Positions 36,091 through 45,154 of a DNA stretch of 64,000 nt are shown piece by piece. The DNA is taken from the NCBI RefSeq assembly GCF_004136315.1, contig NZ_CP029562.1, forward strand, positions 2,981,501 to 3,045,500, read 5' to 3'. The position numbers were made by a program, and so were the translations under genes. The first letter of the stretch is position 1, and each line of letters begins with the position of its first letter. Source of the stretch: Mesorhizobium sp. Pch-S. Lineage in GTDB: Bacteria > Pseudomonadota > Alphaproteobacteria > Rhizobiales > Rhizobiaceae. The notes beneath the pieces are model-generated. The model was given only the letters and a program-made list of their open reading frames with translations, was not told where the DNA came from and did no database searches.

Positions 36091-37013
36091 GCGAAATGGC
36101 GGGATGGATCGTTGCCGCCGGGCTGGTTGTCCTCGCGATACTGGCCGTCCTGCTCCGCAAGCCACTGCTTGCTTCCTTCGGCCTGCAACTGATCAGCCGG
36201 AAACGGCGGCGCCTGACGCAACAGGAAGCGCGCGCCGTGATCTCGCGGCTGCGCAGCGAAGCGAAAGCCATGAAAGAGGATCGCAACCGGGTCGAGGCGC
36301 TGCTGGCGCTGCGCGAGCTGGAAGTCTCCGACGTCATGGTTCATCGCACCAACATGCGCTCCGTCAACGCCGACAACGCGCCGGAGGCGATCGTGCGCGA
36401 GGTGCTGCAGAGCCCGCACACCAGGCTGCCATTGTGGAAGAGTTCGCTCGACAATATCGTCGGAATTCTTCACGCAAAGGACCTGCTGCGGGCGCTCAAC
36501 GAAGTCGACAATGATTTTTCGAAGATCGACATCCTGAAGATCGCGGCGAAGCCCTGGTTCGTGCCGGACACGACCAGCCTGGAGGAGCAGCTCAACGCGT
36601 TTCTGCGCCGTCGCGCCCATATCGCCATCGTCGTCGACGAATATGGCGAGGTGGAGGGATTGCTGACGCTGGAGGACATCATCGAAGAAATCGTCGGCGA
36701 GATTTCCGACGAGCACGACATCGATGTCCAGGGTGTGAAGCAGGAAGCCGACGGCTCGGTGGTGGTGGAAGGCACGGTGTCGATCCGCGATCTCAACCGG
36801 GCGCTGGGGTGGACACTGCCCGATGAGGAGGCGACGACGATCGCCGGCCTCATCATTCACGAGGCACAGTCGATCCCGGTCGAGAAGCAGGCTTTCACCT
36901 TCCACGGCAAGCGCTTCCTGGTGATGAAGCGCGACAAGAATCGCATCGCGCGGATCCGGATCAGGCCGGCGTCCGTAGAGATCCAGCAGCAAGAGGCTCC
37001 GAAGCTGCAGTAG
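36087..37013 (+). CDS. CBS-pair / CorC-HlyC domain protein with a reduced N-terminus
   Basis: 308 residues: one hydrophobic helix (about 7-30), a basic linker, two CBS domains (about 85-205; [10 protein letters not shown] and [20 protein letters not shown]) and a CorC/HlyC transporter-associated domain. Family members next to aroB normally have a four-helix DUF21 domain of about 150 residues first; here only one helix is present, so transport by this protein alone is doubtful. Its start is coupled to aroB by ATGA. The 3' end overlaps the aquaporin gene on the other strand by 53 bases. Confidence 0.82.
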   Translation: MSEMAGWIVAAGLVVLAILAVLLRKPLLASFGLQLISRKRRRLTQQEARAVISRLRSEAKAMKEDRNRVEALLALRELEVSDVMVHRTNMRSVNADNAPEAIVREVLQSPHTRLPLWKSSLDNIVGILHAKDLLRALNEVDNDFSKIDILKIAAKPWFVPDTTSLEEQLNAFLRRRAHIAIVVDEYGEVEGLLTLEDIIEEIVGEISDEHDIDVQGVKQEADGSVVVEGTVSIRDLNRALGWTLPDEEATTIAGLIIHEAQSIPVEKQAFTFHGKRFLVMKRDKNRIARIRIRPASVEIQQQEAPKLQ

Positions 37014-37665
37014 CCTTCGGCCAGAACAGGCGTGCGATAAGGTATGCCGTGAAGGCGCCGACGCACTGCGCGATGATCCAGCCGGCGACATCAGCAAGCC
37101 GGATGCCTGCCGTGGTTGCCGTGAAGGCGCGGGCAAATGTCATGGCGGGATTGGCGAAGGAAGAGGACGCGGTAAACCAGTAGGCGGCCGCGATGTAGAG
37201 GCCGACCGTCGCAGCGGTCGCCGCGGGCTTGCGGGCAGCGCAGCCGAGCACGACCAGCAGCAGGCCGAATGTCGCCACCGCTTCCGAGAGCCATATGCCG
37301 GAGCTGTCGCGTGCCGTCGTGGAGAATTGCAACACCGGCTGCCCGAACATGGCATGCGCCACCCAGATGCCGATGATCGCGCCGACGATCTGGGCGACGA
37401 TGTAGGGAAGGCATTCGCGCCGGGCGAAATCACCGTTGGCGGCAAGTCCGAGACTGACCACGGGGTTCATGTGCGCACCCGACACCGGTCCGAAGGCAGA
37501 GATCAGCACGAACAGCATGCCGCCGGTGGAGGTCGAGGTGACAAAGAGCGCAAAGGCCGGATTGTCGGGCGCCAATGTCGTGCCCATGATGGTCGAGCCG
37601 ATAACCGTAGCGAGCAGCAGCGCAGTCGCCAGCGCTTCCGACGCCAGTCGTGTGTGAAGTGGCAT
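36961..37665 (-). CDS. MIP/aquaporin family channel (AqpS-like)
   Basis: A 234-residue channel with six hydrophobic helices. The two pore loops are SGAHMNPVVSL, in which NPA is changed to NPV, and SFANPAMTFAR with regular NPA. It resembles the rhizobial AqpS type, which passes arsenite or glycerol-like solutes in S. meliloti; no ars genes are nearby, so this remains a guess. It converges with and overlaps the CBS-protein gene by 53 bases. Confidence 0.86.
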   Translation of the reverse strand: MPLHTRLASEALATALLLATVIGSTIMGTTLAPDNPAFALFVTSTSTGGMLFVLISAFGPVSGAHMNPVVSLGLAANGDFARRECLPYIVAQIVGAIIGIWVAHAMFGQPVLQFSTTARDSSGIWLSEAVATFGLLLVVLGCAARKPAATAATVGLYIAAAYWFTASSSFANPAMTFARAFTATTAGIRLADVAGWIIAQCVGAFTAYLIARLFWPKATAASEPLAAGSLRTPA

Positions 37666-37753
37666 GGTATTGATCTCCCCCAGCCAGGGAGTTTTCCAAG
37701 CCGGGGAGAAGCCGTCTACGCGCGACGGCGAAAGAAGTGTTTCAAGTTTTGGG

Positions 37754-38056
37754 CTACCAGCGCGTCTTTTCGCCGGGGGCCGCCGGTTCGATCGCCAGCG
37801 CGTGCAGGCCAGCCTTCAGCTCGTCGGCCAGCAGGGTATTGACGGCGCGATGACGCTCGATGCGGCTCATGCCGGAAAAGGCAGGCGAAACGATGCGGAT
37901 GCGGAAATGGGTCTCACCGGTGCCATCGAAAGTGGCATGATGATCGTTCTCGGCGTGGTGATGGCCGGCATGAAGGTGGCTTTCGTTGACAATGGCCAAT
38001 CTTTCGGGCGCAAAAGCATCGGTCAGCTTTTTTTCCATCGCCGTCTGCATGGACAT
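37754..38056 (-). CDS. bolA: BolA family protein
   Basis: A 100-residue protein with the BolA fold: MEKKLTDAF at the N-terminus, a His-rich loop (HLHAGHHHAENDHH), then THFRIRIVSPAF and the helix RIERHRAVNTLLADEL. BolA proteins bind monothiol glutaredoxins and 2Fe-2S clusters and affect iron handling and envelope genes. It is divergent from the J-domain gene, the usual rhizobial order before cobST. Confidence 0.92.
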   Translation of the reverse strand: MSMQTAMEKKLTDAFAPERLAIVNESHLHAGHHHAENDHHATFDGTGETHFRIRIVSPAFSGMSRIERHRAVNTLLADELKAGLHALAIEPAAPGEKTRW

Positions 38057-38214
38057 TGTCGTTCTCCTTCACCACATAGGCTTGATCGCCAACAATTTTC
38101 GTCGCCGGCCGGCTGTCGTTCGCCCCGTTTAAGCCGCGATTCAGCGGTTAGGGCGATCATCGCCGAAATGTCAATTCTTGTATCGCCGGGCGAACAGCCC
38201 ATAAATGGGGTCAG

Positions 38215-38832
38215 ATGAAGCCCTATCCAAAATATTTCGAAAAACTCCGCATTCGTCCGGAAAAGGACGCGGAGCTGAAGTCGCGCGCACCGACCTGCCA
38301 GTGGGACGGCTGCAAGGAACCGGGCACGCATCGCGCACCGGTCGGACGCATGGCCGAAGGGAAATATTTCAAATTCTGCTTCGACCACGTGCGCGAGTAC
38401 AACAAGGGCTTCAACTATTTTTCGGGCGTTCCCGATTCCGAAATCGCGCGTTTCCAGAAGGAAGCGGCGACCGGGCATCGCCCGACCTGGACCATGGGCA
38501 CCAATGGCGGCACCCATACTGCGCCCGATTTCGCGAAGCAGCGTTCCGGCCGTGCCGGCTACTACAACCGCATGCGTGATCCCTACAACCTGTTCAATGA
38601 GCCGCGAGACCACGGTGCCCCGCGTGAACGCAAGGCGAGGCCGCTTGAGGCCAAGGCGCTGGAAACGCTTGGCCTTGACACAAAGGCGACTGGCCAAGAG
38701 ATCAAGGCGCGGTATAAGGAACTCGTGAAGCGCCACCATCCGGATGCGAATGGCGGTGACAGAGGTTCGGAAGACCGGTTCCGCGATGTGCTGCAAGCCT
38801 ATCGCGTGCTCAAGCAGGCAGGCCTGTGTTGA
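38215..38832 (+). CDS. DnaJ-domain protein
   Basis: A 205-residue protein with the J domain at its C-terminus (about 145-200: LETLGLDTKATGQEI, HPD in RHHPDANGG), which stimulates an Hsp70 ATPase. The N-terminal part holds a possible zinc site with Cys in PTCQWDGCKEPGTH and FCFDHV. No G/F or canonical zinc-finger region, so it is not DnaJ itself. It lies in the conserved order bolA / J protein / cobS / cobT. Confidence 0.9.
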   Translation: MKPYPKYFEKLRIRPEKDAELKSRAPTCQWDGCKEPGTHRAPVGRMAEGKYFKFCFDHVREYNKGFNYFSGVPDSEIARFQKEAATGHRPTWTMGTNGGTHTAPDFAKQRSGRAGYYNRMRDPYNLFNEPRDHGAPRERKARPLEAKALETLGLDTKATGQEIKARYKELVKRHHPDANGGDRGSEDRFRDVLQAYRVLKQAGLC

Positions 38833-38855
38833 GCTCAAGCTGAGCTGAGGTCGTG

Positions 38856-38891
38856 CCTTTTTCCAACTATCCTCGGGTTGGAAAAGGTTTT
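38856..38891 (+). terminator. Intrinsic terminator after the J-domain gene
   Basis: CCTTTTTCCAAC (38856-38867) pairs with GTTGGAAAAGG (38877-38887) with one bulged base, followed by TTTT. It separates the J-domain gene from cobS, which must have its own promoter or depend on read-through. Confidence 0.65.
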
Positions 38892-38919
38892 ATGACCGCC
38901 CCGAACAATTTGGGTTGCC

Positions 38920-38940
38920 GGCGAAGCGCAACGCTTCGCC
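38920..38940 (+). promoter_or_regulatory. Hairpin in the cobS leader
   Basis: GGCGAAGCG-CAA-CGCTTCGCC is a perfect 9-bp stem with a three-base loop ending 19 bases before the cobS ATG. It could limit ribosome access or stabilise the mRNA. No cobalamin riboswitch features were seen in 38892-38959. Confidence 0.4.
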
Positions 38941-38959
38941 CGTGGAGACGTTGAGACGC

Positions 38960-39946
38960 ATGAACAAGGTCGATCGCGATATCGCCAACCTGCCCGACAC
39001 GACGGTGTCGGTGAAGGAAAAATTCGGCTTCGAATCCAAGATGGTGGTGCCGGCTTATTCGGTGGCCACGGAGCATGTTCCGGATGTCGACCCGGACTAT
39101 CTGTTCGATCAGCACACCACCATGGCGATCCTCGCCGGCTTCGCCTACAACCGTCGTGTCATGGTGTCGGGCTATCACGGCACCGGCAAGTCGACGCACA
39201 TCGAGCAGGTTGCCGCCCGCCTCAACTGGCCCTGCGTACGCGTCAACCTCGACAGCCATGTCAGCCGTATCGATCTCGTCGGCAAGGACGCGATCGTCGT
39301 CAAGGAAGGCATGCAGGTCACTGAATTCCGTGACGGCATCCTGCCCTGGGCCTACCAGCACAATGTCGCGCTCTGCTTCGACGAGTACGATGCGGGTCGC
39401 CCGGACGTGATGTTCGTCATCCAGCGCGTGCTGGAAAGCTCGGGCCGCCTGACCTTGCTCGACCAGAGCCGCGTCATCCGCCCGCATCCGGCCTTCCGCC
39501 TGTTCGCCACCGCCAACACGGTTGGTCTCGGCGACACCACCGGCCTCTATCACGGCACGCAGCAGATCAACCAGGCGCAGATGGACCGCTGGTCGATCGT
39601 GACCACGCTGAACTATCTGCCGCATGACAACGAAGTCGCCATCGTGCTGGCCAAGGCCAAGCACTACAAGAACGACAAGGGCAAGGACATCGTCAACAAG
39701 ATGGTGCGCGTCGCCGACATGACGCGTTCGGCTTTCATCAATGGCGACCTGTCGACCGTGATGAGCCCGCGTACCGTGATCACATGGGCCGAAAATGCCG
39801 AGATCTTCGGCAATGTCGGCATGGCGTTCCGGCTGACCTTCCTGAACAAGTGCGACGAGCTCGAGCGTTCGGTGGTGGCCGAGTTCTATCAGCGTGCCTT
39901 CGGTGAGGATCTCCCGGAGAGCTCCGCCAACGTGGTGCTTGGCTAA
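38960..39946 (+). CDS. cobS: Cobaltochelatase subunit CobS
   Basis: A 328-residue AAA+ ATPase. With CobT and CobN it inserts cobalt into hydrogenobyrinic acid a,c-diamide in the aerobic cobalamin pathway. Walker A is GYHGTGKST, Walker B is LCFDEYDAG, sensor 1 is LFATANT. ATG 38960 gives the usual N-terminus [13 protein letters not shown]; an upstream TTG in frame lies in the leader hairpin region. It is 12 bases before cobT. cobN is not in the window. Confidence 0.95.
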   Translation: MNKVDRDIANLPDTTVSVKEKFGFESKMVVPAYSVATEHVPDVDPDYLFDQHTTMAILAGFAYNRRVMVSGYHGTGKSTHIEQVAARLNWPCVRVNLDSHVSRIDLVGKDAIVVKEGMQVTEFRDGILPWAYQHNVALCFDEYDAGRPDVMFVIQRVLESSGRLTLLDQSRVIRPHPAFRLFATANTVGLGDTTGLYHGTQQINQAQMDRWSIVTTLNYLPHDNEVAIVLAKAKHYKNDKGKDIVNKMVRVADMTRSAFINGDLSTVMSPRTVITWAENAEIFGNVGMAFRLTFLNKCDELERSVVAEFYQRAFGEDLPESSANVVLG

Positions 39947-39958
39947 GCAGGAAGTTCC

Positions 39959-41857
39959 ATGGCCGGCCCCGGCGACAACACGCGCAACAAGCCGAAGAAC
40001 GGCTCGGACACGGATGCTTTCAAGCGTGCCGTGACGGTGTGCATGCGGGCGATCTCCGGCGACAAGGAGATGGAAGTCGGCTTCGCCAAGGAGCGACCGG
40101 CGCTGGCCGGCAGCCGTGCCCGCCTGCCGGAATTGCCGAAGAAGGCTTCAGCCGTCGACATCGCGGTGACCCGCGGTCTCGGCGATTCCATGGCGTTGAA
40201 ACGCGCCTGCCACGATGTCCGCATCCACACCAAGCTGGCCCCGGAAGGCAAGCAGGCGCGCGCCATTTTCGATGCGGTCGAACAGGCCCGTGTCGAGGCG
40301 ATCGGTTCGCGCATGATGGCCGGCGTCGCCGACAACATCGGCACGATGCTGGACGACAAATACGCAAAGGCCAATCTGGCCGATGTGCGCGATCGTGCCG
40401 ATGCGCCGCTCGAGGAAGCGCTGGCGCTGATGGTTCGCGAAAAGCTGACCGGCCGCGCGGTGCCGAAGAGCGGCCAACGCATGGTCGATCTCTGGCGGCC
40501 TTGGGTCGAAGACAAGGCCGGTGCCGATCTCGATGGACTCGCCGGAAAGCTGGAAGACCAGCAGGCCTTCGCCCGTGTCGTGCGCGAGATGCTCGCTTCC
40601 ATGGAAATGGCCGAGGAACTCGGCGACGACCAGGAAACCGAGGACACCGAGGACGACAACGAAAACCAGCCGCAGGGCGAAGAGCAGAGCGAGGAAGGCG
40701 GCGAGGACGATTCCGGTTCCGACCAGTCGCAGGCCGAGGACGCCGACGCCTCCGACGATGATGAGGACTCCGCCGAGGCCGAGGCCACGGACGCCACTTC
40801 GCAGGACCTGTCCGACGAAGAAGAGGCCGATGCCGAGACCCCGGGCGAAGCCAAGCGTAACGACAACCCCTTCGCCACGATCTCGAAGGATGTCGACTAC
40901 AAGGTCTTCACCTCGGCTTTCGACGAGACGGTGGGCGCGGAGGAACTGTGCGACGAGGAGGAACTCGACCGCCTGCGCGCCTTCCTCGACAAGCAGCTTG
41001 CCAATCTGCAGGGCGTGGTGGGCCGGCTGGCCAACCGGTTGCAGCGCCGCCTGATGGCGCAGCAGAACCGTTCCTGGGATTTCGACCTGGAGGAAGGTTA
41101 TCTCGATCCGGCGCGGCTGGTGCGTGTCGTCATTGATCCGATGCAGCCGCTTTCCTTCAAGCAGGAACGCGATACCAAGTTCCGCGATACGGTGGTGTCG
41201 CTGGTGCTCGACAATTCAGGCTCCATGCGCGGCCGGCCGATCACGGTGGCGGCGACCTGTGCCGACATCCTGGCGCGCACGCTGGAGCGTTGCGGCGTTT
41301 CGGTCGAGATCCTGGGCTTTACGACACGCGCCTGGAAGGGCGGGCAGGCGCGCGAGAAGTGGCTGAAGGACGGCAAGCCGCCGGCGCCTGGTCGCCTCAA
41401 CGATCTGCGCCACATCGTCTACAAGTCGGCTGATGCACCATGGCGGCGGGCGCGTCGCAATCTCGGCCTGATGATGCGCGAGGGCCTGCTCAAGGAAAAT
41501 ATCGACGGCGAGGCGCTGTTGTGGGCGCATAACCGGCTGATCGGCCGGCCCGAGCAGCGCAAGATCCTGATGATGATCTCGGATGGCGCGCCGGTCGACG
41601 ATTCCACGCTTTCGGTCAATCCGGGCAACTATCTGGAACGGCACCTGCGCGCCGTGATCGAACTGATCGAAGATCGGTCGCCGGTGGAACTGCTCGCCAT
41701 CGGTATCGGTCACGACGTCACCCGCTATTATCGCCGCGCCGTCACCATCGTAGATGCGGAAGAACTGGCCGGTGCGATGACCGAGCAGCTTGCCTCGCTG
41801 TTTGGCGAGGAGACCGCGCGCGACATGCGCCGCGGTGGTTTCAGGCGCGCTTCGTGA
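39959..41857 (+). CDS. cobT: Cobaltochelatase subunit CobT
   Basis: A 632-residue partner of CobS that forms the chaperone-like AAA complex on CobN. The N-terminal part is followed by a strongly acidic stretch (about 220-305, runs of Asp and Glu), then a VWA domain with the MIDAS motif DNSGSM near residue 420. This matches the CobT family in length and layout. GCAGGAAG precedes the ATG. Confidence 0.95.
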   Translation: MAGPGDNTRNKPKNGSDTDAFKRAVTVCMRAISGDKEMEVGFAKERPALAGSRARLPELPKKASAVDIAVTRGLGDSMALKRACHDVRIHTKLAPEGKQARAIFDAVEQARVEAIGSRMMAGVADNIGTMLDDKYAKANLADVRDRADAPLEEALALMVREKLTGRAVPKSGQRMVDLWRPWVEDKAGADLDGLAGKLEDQQAFARVVREMLASMEMAEELGDDQETEDTEDDNENQPQGEEQSEEGGEDDSGSDQSQAEDADASDDDEDSAEAEATDATSQDLSDEEEADAETPGEAKRNDNPFATISKDVDYKVFTSAFDETVGAEELCDEEELDRLRAFLDKQLANLQGVVGRLANRLQRRLMAQQNRSWDFDLEEGYLDPARLVRVVIDPMQPLSFKQERDTKFRDTVVSLVLDNSGSMRGRPITVAATCADILARTLERCGVSVEILGFTTRAWKGGQAREKWLKDGKPPAPGRLNDLRHIVYKSADAPWRRARRNLGLMMREGLLKENIDGEALLWAHNRLIGRPEQRKILMMISDGAPVDDSTLSVNPGNYLERHLRAVIELIEDRSPVELLAIGIGHDVTRYYRRAVTIVDAEELAGAMTEQLASLFGEETARDMRRGGFRRAS

Positions 41858-41877
41858 GCCGTTCAGGGCGGGTGTCG

Positions 41878-42888
41878 ATGCCTGGAGGACTTCGGCTCCT
41901 TGCTGCATTCGTCGTTGGCTTCCTGGCTACCTCACCGGCTTTCGCAGCAGGGCGTCAGGCTGTCGAGCCGGTCGAAATCAGCGTGCGGCAGATCACGCAG
42001 TTCCATATTGGCCGGGACGAAAGGAAGTTCGGGCCGCTGGAGTTCGTCGGCGGGCTTGAGATGACCGGCTCGTCGCGCGATTTCGGCGCCCTGTCGGCTT
42101 TCCGGTTTCTCACCCCGGGCAGTGACTTCATCGGCGTGACCGACACCGGTTTCTGGTATTTCGGTTCCATCGCCCGCATGGCGCAAGGTCAGCCCTTTGC
42201 CATCTTCAACTTCACCATGCAGCAGATGGTGAATGAAAAAGGCCAACCGATCGACAGGAAATGGGAAGTCGACGCAGAGGGCCTGAACGTCAAGGATGGC
42301 ATCGCAACGGTCGGCTTCGAGCGCAACCATCGTGTCGCGCAGTTCAAGATCGACCCGACCGGCATGAAAGCGCCGTTCAGGCTGCTCGACTTCCTCGTCC
42401 CGGCAAACGAGCTGCGCAGGAACCGCGGCTTCGAGACCGTGACACGCGCACCGGCCGATGGCCCGCTGAAAGGCGCACTGGTGGTGGTGTCCGAAAAGAG
42501 CCTGGACAAGAGTGGCAACATCTACGCCGCCATCATCGAAGGTCCCGGCAAGGGCATCTTCACCGTCAAGCGTAACGGCGAGTTCGACATCACCGACGGC
42601 GGGTTCCTTCCCGGGGGTGATCTGCTGCTTCTGGAGCGCTCCTTCTCGATGGCTGGCGGCGTCAAGATGCGGCTGCGCCGCATCGCCGGTGCCGAGATCG
42701 CCAAGGGCAAGATTGCTGATGGCGCGGTGCTGCTGGAGGCCGATATGGCCTACCAGATCGACAACATGGAAGGCATGGATGTCTGGCGACGTGACGACGG
42801 CAAGCTGATCGTGTCGCTGGTCTCCGACGACAATCATTCGATCCTGCAGCGCAACCTCTACCTGGAATTCATCCTCAGCGAGGACTGA
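41878..42888 (+). CDS. Secreted esterase-like protein of the phytase-like family
   Basis: About 336 residues. A Sec signal peptide (LRLLAAFVVGFLATSPAFA) puts the mature protein in the periplasm. The rest is a beta-propeller-like phytase/esterase domain with ELRRNRGFETVTRAP, VVSEKSL, GGFLPGGDLLLLERS and a late DNHSILQRNLYLEF. AGGGCGGG precedes ATG 41878; a GTG at 41854 overlapping the cobT stop is another possible start. It follows cobT in many rhizobia, but no link to cobalamin is known. Confidence 0.8.
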   Translation: MPGGLRLLAAFVVGFLATSPAFAAGRQAVEPVEISVRQITQFHIGRDERKFGPLEFVGGLEMTGSSRDFGALSAFRFLTPGSDFIGVTDTGFWYFGSIARMAQGQPFAIFNFTMQQMVNEKGQPIDRKWEVDAEGLNVKDGIATVGFERNHRVAQFKIDPTGMKAPFRLLDFLVPANELRRNRGFETVTRAPADGPLKGALVVVSEKSLDKSGNIYAAIIEGPGKGIFTVKRNGEFDITDGGFLPGGDLLLLERSFSMAGGVKMRLRRIAGAEIAKGKIADGAVLLEADMAYQIDNMEGMDVWRRDDGKLIVSLVSDDNHSILQRNLYLEFILSED

Positions 42889-42910
42889 GAGCGCGCTGGC
42901 GCCGGGCTGG

Positions 42911-43013
42911 AGCAATTCCAGCAAAAAGTGCGTAGCGGTCTTCCGTCAGGAATTGCGTAAAAATAGAGAGTTAGAGCTTTTCCGTGTTTCCGTTAAAAGC
43001 GGAAACGCTCTAG
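42911..43013 (+). repeat. Rhizobial intergenic palindromic repeat, family 2
   Basis: GCAATTCC...GGAATTGC (42912-42956) encloses GTGCGTAGCGGTCTTCCGTC, and a second hairpin TAGAGCTTTTCCG.../...CGGAAACGCTCTA ends the element at 43013. The second hairpin recurs at 43990, 56857, 58182 and 62200. It fills the space between the phytase-like gene and the NTF2-like gene and may end transcription. Confidence 0.75.
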
Positions 43014-43045
43014 GTTGAGGACCGCGTACGCTTCGAGGCCGGCCG

Positions 43046-43420
43046 ATGCCCTCAAATGCCACAGACCTGATCGATCGTTATTGCGCCGTCTGGAATGAAG
43101 CCGACGATGCGCGTCGTGCAACGCTTCTGCACGCTGTCTGGGCCAAGGACGCCACCTACACCGATCCACGCGCGGACACGACAGGCCCGGAAGAATTGCT
43201 CGCTCATATCGTCAGGATAAGGGCGAGCCGCCCCGGTGCGCGAATCGAGCGCACCACCGCGGTCGATATCCATCACGGCATCGCGCGTTTCGGCTGGCGC
43301 GTCGTCGAGGCCGACGGCACGGAGCTGCCGGAGGGTCTCGACATTGCCATTTTCAGTTCTGACGGCAGCCACATCGAGAGCATCATCGGCTTCTTCGGAC
43401 CGTTGCAGCCTCCCAGCTGA
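43046..43420 (+). CDS. SnoaL/NTF2-like nuclear transport factor 2 family protein
   Basis: A 124-residue single-domain protein of the cone-shaped NTF2 fold, beginning ATDLIDRYCAVWNE and with WAKDATYTDPRAD and GIARFGWRVVEADG as family landmarks. Members include isomerases, dehydratases and pure binding proteins; the role here is unknown. It converges with the GNAT gene 48 bases on. Confidence 0.82.
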   Translation: MPSNATDLIDRYCAVWNEADDARRATLLHAVWAKDATYTDPRADTTGPEELLAHIVRIRASRPGARIERTTAVDIHHGIARFGWRVVEADGTELPEGLDIAIFSSDGSHIESIIGFFGPLQPPS

Positions 43421-43468
43421 TCCAGCGCCCACTGCTCGGCTCTGGAGGGCACGACGGCATCTCCAGGC

Positions 43469-43915
43469 TCAGGCCTTCTTGCGCTCGAGACGCATGACGA
43501 TTTCGTCGCCCAGGACCTGGCCGGTCTCTCGGAAGCCCTCCTGGAGATAGAACGCCGCGGCGGTACGATTTTCCCGGACGACACCCAAATAGATGGCGCT
43601 GCAGCCCGGAATGGCAAACATCCTTTCGACCAGGGCGCGCAGGCCAGCGCGGCCGTAGCCGCGCCTCTGGAAGCGCTGGTCGATCATCAGTCGATAGATC
43701 CACCAGTTTCCGTCGTCGGCATCCAGCGTGTACATGGCGAAGCCCACGGCTTGGTCTCCCACGAAGATGCCGAGCGGCACGCAGTCGGGGTTCTCGTCGG
43801 CCTCTTCGAGGGATTCGGCATTGCTCGTGACGAAGTCGTCCTGATCATTGGTGACATTGAGGGCAACAATCGCCCGGCGCCCGGTTTCAGCAAGCGTTTT
43901 CAGAACGACAGTCAT
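43469..43915 (-). CDS. GNAT family N-acetyltransferase
   Basis: A 148-residue acetyltransferase. The acetyl-CoA loop is visible as QRRGYGRAG after the strand WWIYRLMID, and the C-terminal AAAFYLQEGF is typical. It most resembles small-molecule (spermidine- or diamine-like) acetyltransferases such as Bacillus PaiA/SpeG-like forms, but substrate cannot be stated. Read toward the NTF2-like gene; a repeat element lies upstream at 43941. Confidence 0.87.
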   Translation of the reverse strand: MTVVLKTLAETGRRAIVALNVTNDQDDFVTSNAESLEEADENPDCVPLGIFVGDQAVGFAMYTLDADDGNWWIYRLMIDQRFQRRGYGRAGLRALVERMFAIPGCSAIYLGVVRENRTAAAFYLQEGFRETGQVLGDEIVMRLERKKA

Positions 43916-43940
43916 TTTGGCTTGGTTCCGTGAGCTAACG

Positions 43941-44028
43941 ATGTGTGTAGCGGTTTTCGTCTTAACCCGCGCAAAAACAATGGATATGGGGCGTTTCCGG
44001 GTTCCCGTGATGGACGGAAGCGCTCTAG
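43941..44028 (+). repeat. Rhizobial intergenic palindromic repeat, degenerate
   Basis: GTGTGTAGCGGTTTT matches the inner part of families 1 and 2, followed by GGGCGTTTCCGGG.../...CGGAAGCGCTCTAG, the terminal hairpin of family 2. It overlaps the stop codon of the NIPSNAP gene by a few bases. Confidence 0.6.
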
Positions 44029-44330
44029 TCGAAGACCGGGCGGAAGAAGGAACGTTCGTAACTCAGGAAACACTGGGTTTCCTCGTAGTAGCGCATGGCG
44101 GCCTGGCATTCCGGATCCGCCGCAGCCTTTGTCCGGTATTCCTCATAGGCGGCCAGGCTTGGGAAGCTGAACAGGGCGAGCGCAATATTGCTCGCTCCTT
44201 CCGAGGGCATGAAATACCCGTGGTGGGTACCGCCGAATTTTTCGACAAGCGGGATCCACAGTCGGCCGTAGTGTTCGAACTCCTTCAGTCGCGCGGGATT
44301 GAGAATGTAGCGCAGGTAACAGGTGACCAT
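44025..44330 (-). CDS. NIPSNAP family protein
   Basis: A 101-residue protein of the dimeric alpha/beta-barrel type: VTCYLRYILNPARLKEFEHYG at the start, GTHHGYFMPSEG and a final helix with SFFRPVF. The function of bacterial NIPSNAP proteins is unclear. Stands alone between a repeat and the methyltransferase-like gene. Confidence 0.85.
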   Translation of the reverse strand: MVTCYLRYILNPARLKEFEHYGRLWIPLVEKFGGTHHGYFMPSEGASNIALALFSFPSLAAYEEYRTKAAADPECQAAMRYYEETQCFLSYERSFFRPVFD

Positions 44331-44479
44331 GATTTCTCCGGTAGTCTGTTGAGAGCGGAGAAAAACACCACTGCCGATCAGCCGGTAGAGCCAGGCGTGA
44401 GGAGTTCATTGCGGTATGCGTGGTTTGCGTCGCTACATTGATGGGGCGTCGTCAGACGGCGCGCCTCGTCAAAGGAATG

Positions 44480-45154
44480 CTAGCGCGGATTGACGGCCAG
44501 CCAGATGGTGTGCTTGGCGCCGCGCTTGCCGTGGGCACGCACGGTGACTGCCTCCGCGGCGAAGCCGCTCTGCTGCAGGCGGCGGGTGAAGCCGCGATCC
44601 GGTCCTGAAGACCAGACAGAAAGCACGCCACCCGGCTTCAACGCGTTACGCGCGGCCTTGAGACCGGCAAAGCTATAAAGGGTGTCATTGCTGTCTTGGG
44701 TCAGCCCTTCGGGCCCATTGTCGACATCAAGCAGGATGGCATCGAATTCGCGGCGAGCGGAATCGATGACGCGGGTGACGTCGCCTTGCCTGATGGCGAC
44801 ACGTGCATCGTCGAGACAACCGTTGAAGATGGGTGTCATCGGGCCGCGCGCCCACGCAACCACCGCCGGCACCAGTTCGGCGACGGTGATTTTTGCGTCG
44901 CTGCCAAGTTCGGCAAGGGCGGCTCGCAGGGTGAAACCCATGCCGAGGCCACCGATCAGGATATGAATGCGGTCGTGCTTGCCGAGTTTCTCCAGCGATA
45001 GCCGGGCGAGTGCTTCCTCCGAACCGCTGAGGCGACTGTTCATCAGCTCGTTGGAACCGAGCATGATGGAGAATTCGCTGCCGCGCCGCTTCAAGCGCAG
45101 TTCCTGCTTGCCGTCAGGTGTCCTGGCGGCGTCGAGCTGTTCCCAGGGAATCAA
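44480..45154 (-). CDS. Spermidine-synthase-like / class I methyltransferase-fold protein
   Basis: A 224-residue Rossmann protein. The nucleotide motif is ILIGGLGMGFTLRAAL, followed by VAELVPAVVAWA and the acidic DAILLDVDNGPEG, as in spermidine synthases and their relatives. It lacks the full N-terminal strand domain of true spermidine synthase, so the reaction is open. It overlaps the transporter gene by ATGA, which implies joint expression. Confidence 0.78.
   Translation of the reverse strand: MIPWEQLDAARTPDGKQELRLKRRGSEFSIMLGSNELMNSRLSGSEEALARLSLEKLGKHDRIHILIGGLGMGFTLRAALAELGSDAKITVAELVPAVVAWARGPMTPIFNGCLDDARVAIRQGDVTRVIDSARREFDAILLDVDNGPEGLTQDSNDTLYSFAGLKAARNALKPGGVLSVWSSGPDRGFTRRLQQSGFAAEAVTVRAHGKRGAKHTIWLAVNPR

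Noticed and set aside
38892..38959. Cobalamin riboswitch before cobS
   Set aside because: The space is short and the conserved B12-box segment is absent; only a simple hairpin is present.
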